A stretch of DNA of 9,335 nucleotides from an uncultured Curvibacter sp. (GTDB taxonomy: Bacteria > Pseudomonadota > Gammaproteobacteria > Burkholderiales > Burkholderiaceae). Made by a program: the position numbers and the translations under genes. A model generated the notes under the pieces. It did no database searches. It was not told the DNA's origin and worked only from the letters and a program-made list of their open reading frames with translations. Of the stretch, positions 8,059 through 9,335 are shown in pieces; positions within the stretch are counted from its first letter, which is position 1; each line of letters opens with the position of its first letter. The stretch lies in contig CAMLNH010000083.1 of the NCBI GenBank assembly GCA_946481355.1, positions 1 to 9,335 of the forward strand, written 5' to 3'.

Positions 8059-9335
8059 ATGAAAAAACTACTCGTCTCCTTCGTGCTGGGCCTGGGCCTG
8101 TTGGCCGGCTCGGCCGCGGTCTGGTCGCAGACCGCCCCGGCGCCTGCCGCCGAAGCCGCCGCACCCGCTGCGGCTGCCCCGGCTGCTGCTGAAGCCGCCC
8201 CCGCCGCTGAAGCTCCGGCTCCCGTGCCCAACAAGGGCGACACCGCCTGGATGATGGTGTCCACCCTGCTGGTCATCATGATGGTGATCCCCGGCCTCGC
8301 ACTGTTCTATGGCGGCCTGGTCCGCAGCAAGAACATGCTGTCGGTGCTGATGCAGGTGATGGTCACCTTCTCGTTGATCACCGTGCTGTGGTTCATCTAT
8401 GGCTACAGCATCGCGTTCACGGAAGGCAATGCCTTCATCGGCGGCTTTGACCGTCTCTTCCTGAAGGGCATCTGGGACAACGCCGCCGGCACCTTTGCCA
8501 ACGGCGCGACCTTCAGCAAAGGCGTCTACATTCCCGAGATCGTCTTCGCTGCCTTCCAGGCCACCTTCGCCGGCATCACCTGCGCTCTGATCGTCGGTGC
8601 CTTCGCTGAGCGCATGAAGTTCTCGGCCGTGCTGCTCTTCATGGTGATCTGGTTCACCTTCAGCTATGCCCCGATCGCCCACATGGTCTGGTTCTGGATG
8701 GGTCCGGATGCCTACAGCGCCAAGGAAGTCGTCGATGCCATGAACGGCAAGGCCGGCTACATCTGGCAGCACGGCGCACTGGACTTCGCCGGTGGTACCG
8801 TGGTGCACATCAACGCCGCAGTGGCCGGTCTGGTCGGTGCCTACATGGTCGGCAAGCGTATCGGCTACGGCAAGGAAGCCATGGCGCCGCACAGCCTGAC
8901 GCTGACCATGGTCGGTGCCTCCATGCTGTGGGTGGGCTGGTTCGGCTTCAACGCCGGCTCCGCCCTGGAAGCCAACGGCTTCGCCGCCCTGGCCTTCGCC
9001 AACACCTTGCTGGCCACCGCGGCCGCCGTGCTGGCCTGGTGTGTGGGTGAGGCGCTGCTCAAGGGCAAGGCCTCCATGCTGGGCGCTGCCTCGGGCGCTG
9101 TCGCCGGCCTCGTGGCCATCACGCCTGCCGCCGGCAACGTCGGTATCGGCGGCGCGCTGATCATCGGCCTGGTGGGTGGCTTTGCCTGCCTCTGGGGCGT
9201 GACCGGCCTGAAGAAGATGCTGGGCGCAGACGATTCGCTCGACGTGTTCGGCGTGCACGGCATCGGCGGTATCGTGGGTGCCCTGCTGACCGGCGTGTTC
9301 AACAGCCCGTCCCTGGGCGGCCCGAGCCTGGTGGG
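8059..9335 (+). CDS. amtB: Ammonium transporter AmtB (3' end outside window)
   Basis: The frame opens at ATG 8059 (purine-rich AAGAGAG upstream) and runs past the window end, giving 425 codons. Residues 1 to about 23 are a signal peptide (MKKLLVSFVLGLGLLAGSA). Then comes a stretch of about 30 residues of Ala, Pro and Glu (to about 54) before the first membrane helix at DTAWMMVSTLLVIMM. Channel residues align with E. coli AmtB: Phe170 and Phe297 (gate Phe107 and Phe215), Trp211 (Trp148), Asp242 (Asp160) and the twin pore histidines His250 and His400 (His168 and His318). A functional ammonium channel is therefore expected. A loop of about 20 extra residues follows Trp211 compared with E. coli (MGPDAYSAKEVVDAMNGK). 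It acts as an inner-membrane trimer gated by GlnK, encoded just upstream. The C-terminal tail that contacts GlnK is not in view. Confidence 0.96.
   Translation, partial: MKKLLVSFVLGLGLLAGSAAVWSQTAPAPAAEAAAPAAAAPAAAEAAPAAEAPAPVPNKGDTAWMMVSTLLVIMMVIPGLALFYGGLVRSKNMLSVLMQVMVTFSLITVLWFIYGYSIAFTEGNAFIGGFDRLFLKGIWDNAAGTFANGATFSKGVYIPEIVFAAFQATFAGITCALIVGAFAERMKFSAVLLFMVIWFTFSYAPIAHMVWFWMGPDAYSAKEVVDAMNGKAGYIWQHGALDFAGGTVVHINAAVAGLVGAYMVGKRIGYGKEAMAPHSLTLTMVGASMLWVGWFGFNAGSALEANGFAALAFANTLLATAAAVLAWCVGEALLKGKASMLGAASGAVAGLVAITPAAGNVGIGGALIIGLVGGFACLWGVTGLKKMLGADDSLDVFGVHGIGGIVGALLTGVFNSPSLGGPSLV

Noticed and set aside
8068..9258. 396-residue minus-strand open frame over amtB
   Set aside because: It is His/Gly/Asp/Gln-rich antisense sequence; the plus strand encodes AmtB with all pore residues.

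Overview
The window is GC-rich, densely coding DNA of betaproteobacterial type. Gene content and order (a MetH with cobalamin and AdoMet domains, ComM, and a TorF-type porin directly ahead of glnK and amtB) point to Burkholderiales, probably Comamonadaceae. That placement rests on recognition of protein families and gene order, not on a search. I see no rRNA, tRNA, CRISPR array, insertion sequence or prophage. Most of the window looks like ordinary chromosomal backbone.

Left part (1-3366): the 3' portion of the cobalamin-dependent methionine synthase gene metH runs in from outside the window. After a 142-base gap with two small inverted repeats comes a membrane-anchored protein with a Pro/Ala-rich linker, a CxxC motif and a glycine-zipper domain.

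Middle (3367-6703): a 12-helix major facilitator (MFS) transporter lacks a Shine-Dalgarno sequence and has an unusual foldable leader. A small secreted Gln/Glu/Arg-rich protein follows. Only 7 bases past its stop, the convergent comM gene ends on the minus strand; comM encodes the AAA+ helicase of natural transformation.

Right part (6704-9335): a 207-base divergent control region separates comM from a plus-strand nitrogen operon of TorF-family porin, glnK (PII signal protein) and amtB (ammonium channel, cut by the window end). The control region holds a convincing sigma-54 -24/-12 promoter and, about 118 bases upstream of its expected start, a dyad resembling an NtrC enhancer site. The natural reading is nitrogen-limitation control of an ammonium-uptake module. 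The porin would serve the outer membrane, AmtB the inner membrane, and GlnK would gate AmtB through its T-loop.

I found no clearly novel defence or mobile system. The most interesting points are the co-regulated porin in the glnK-amtB operon, the shared comM/nitrogen control region, and the two mutually exclusive hairpins ahead of the MFS gene.
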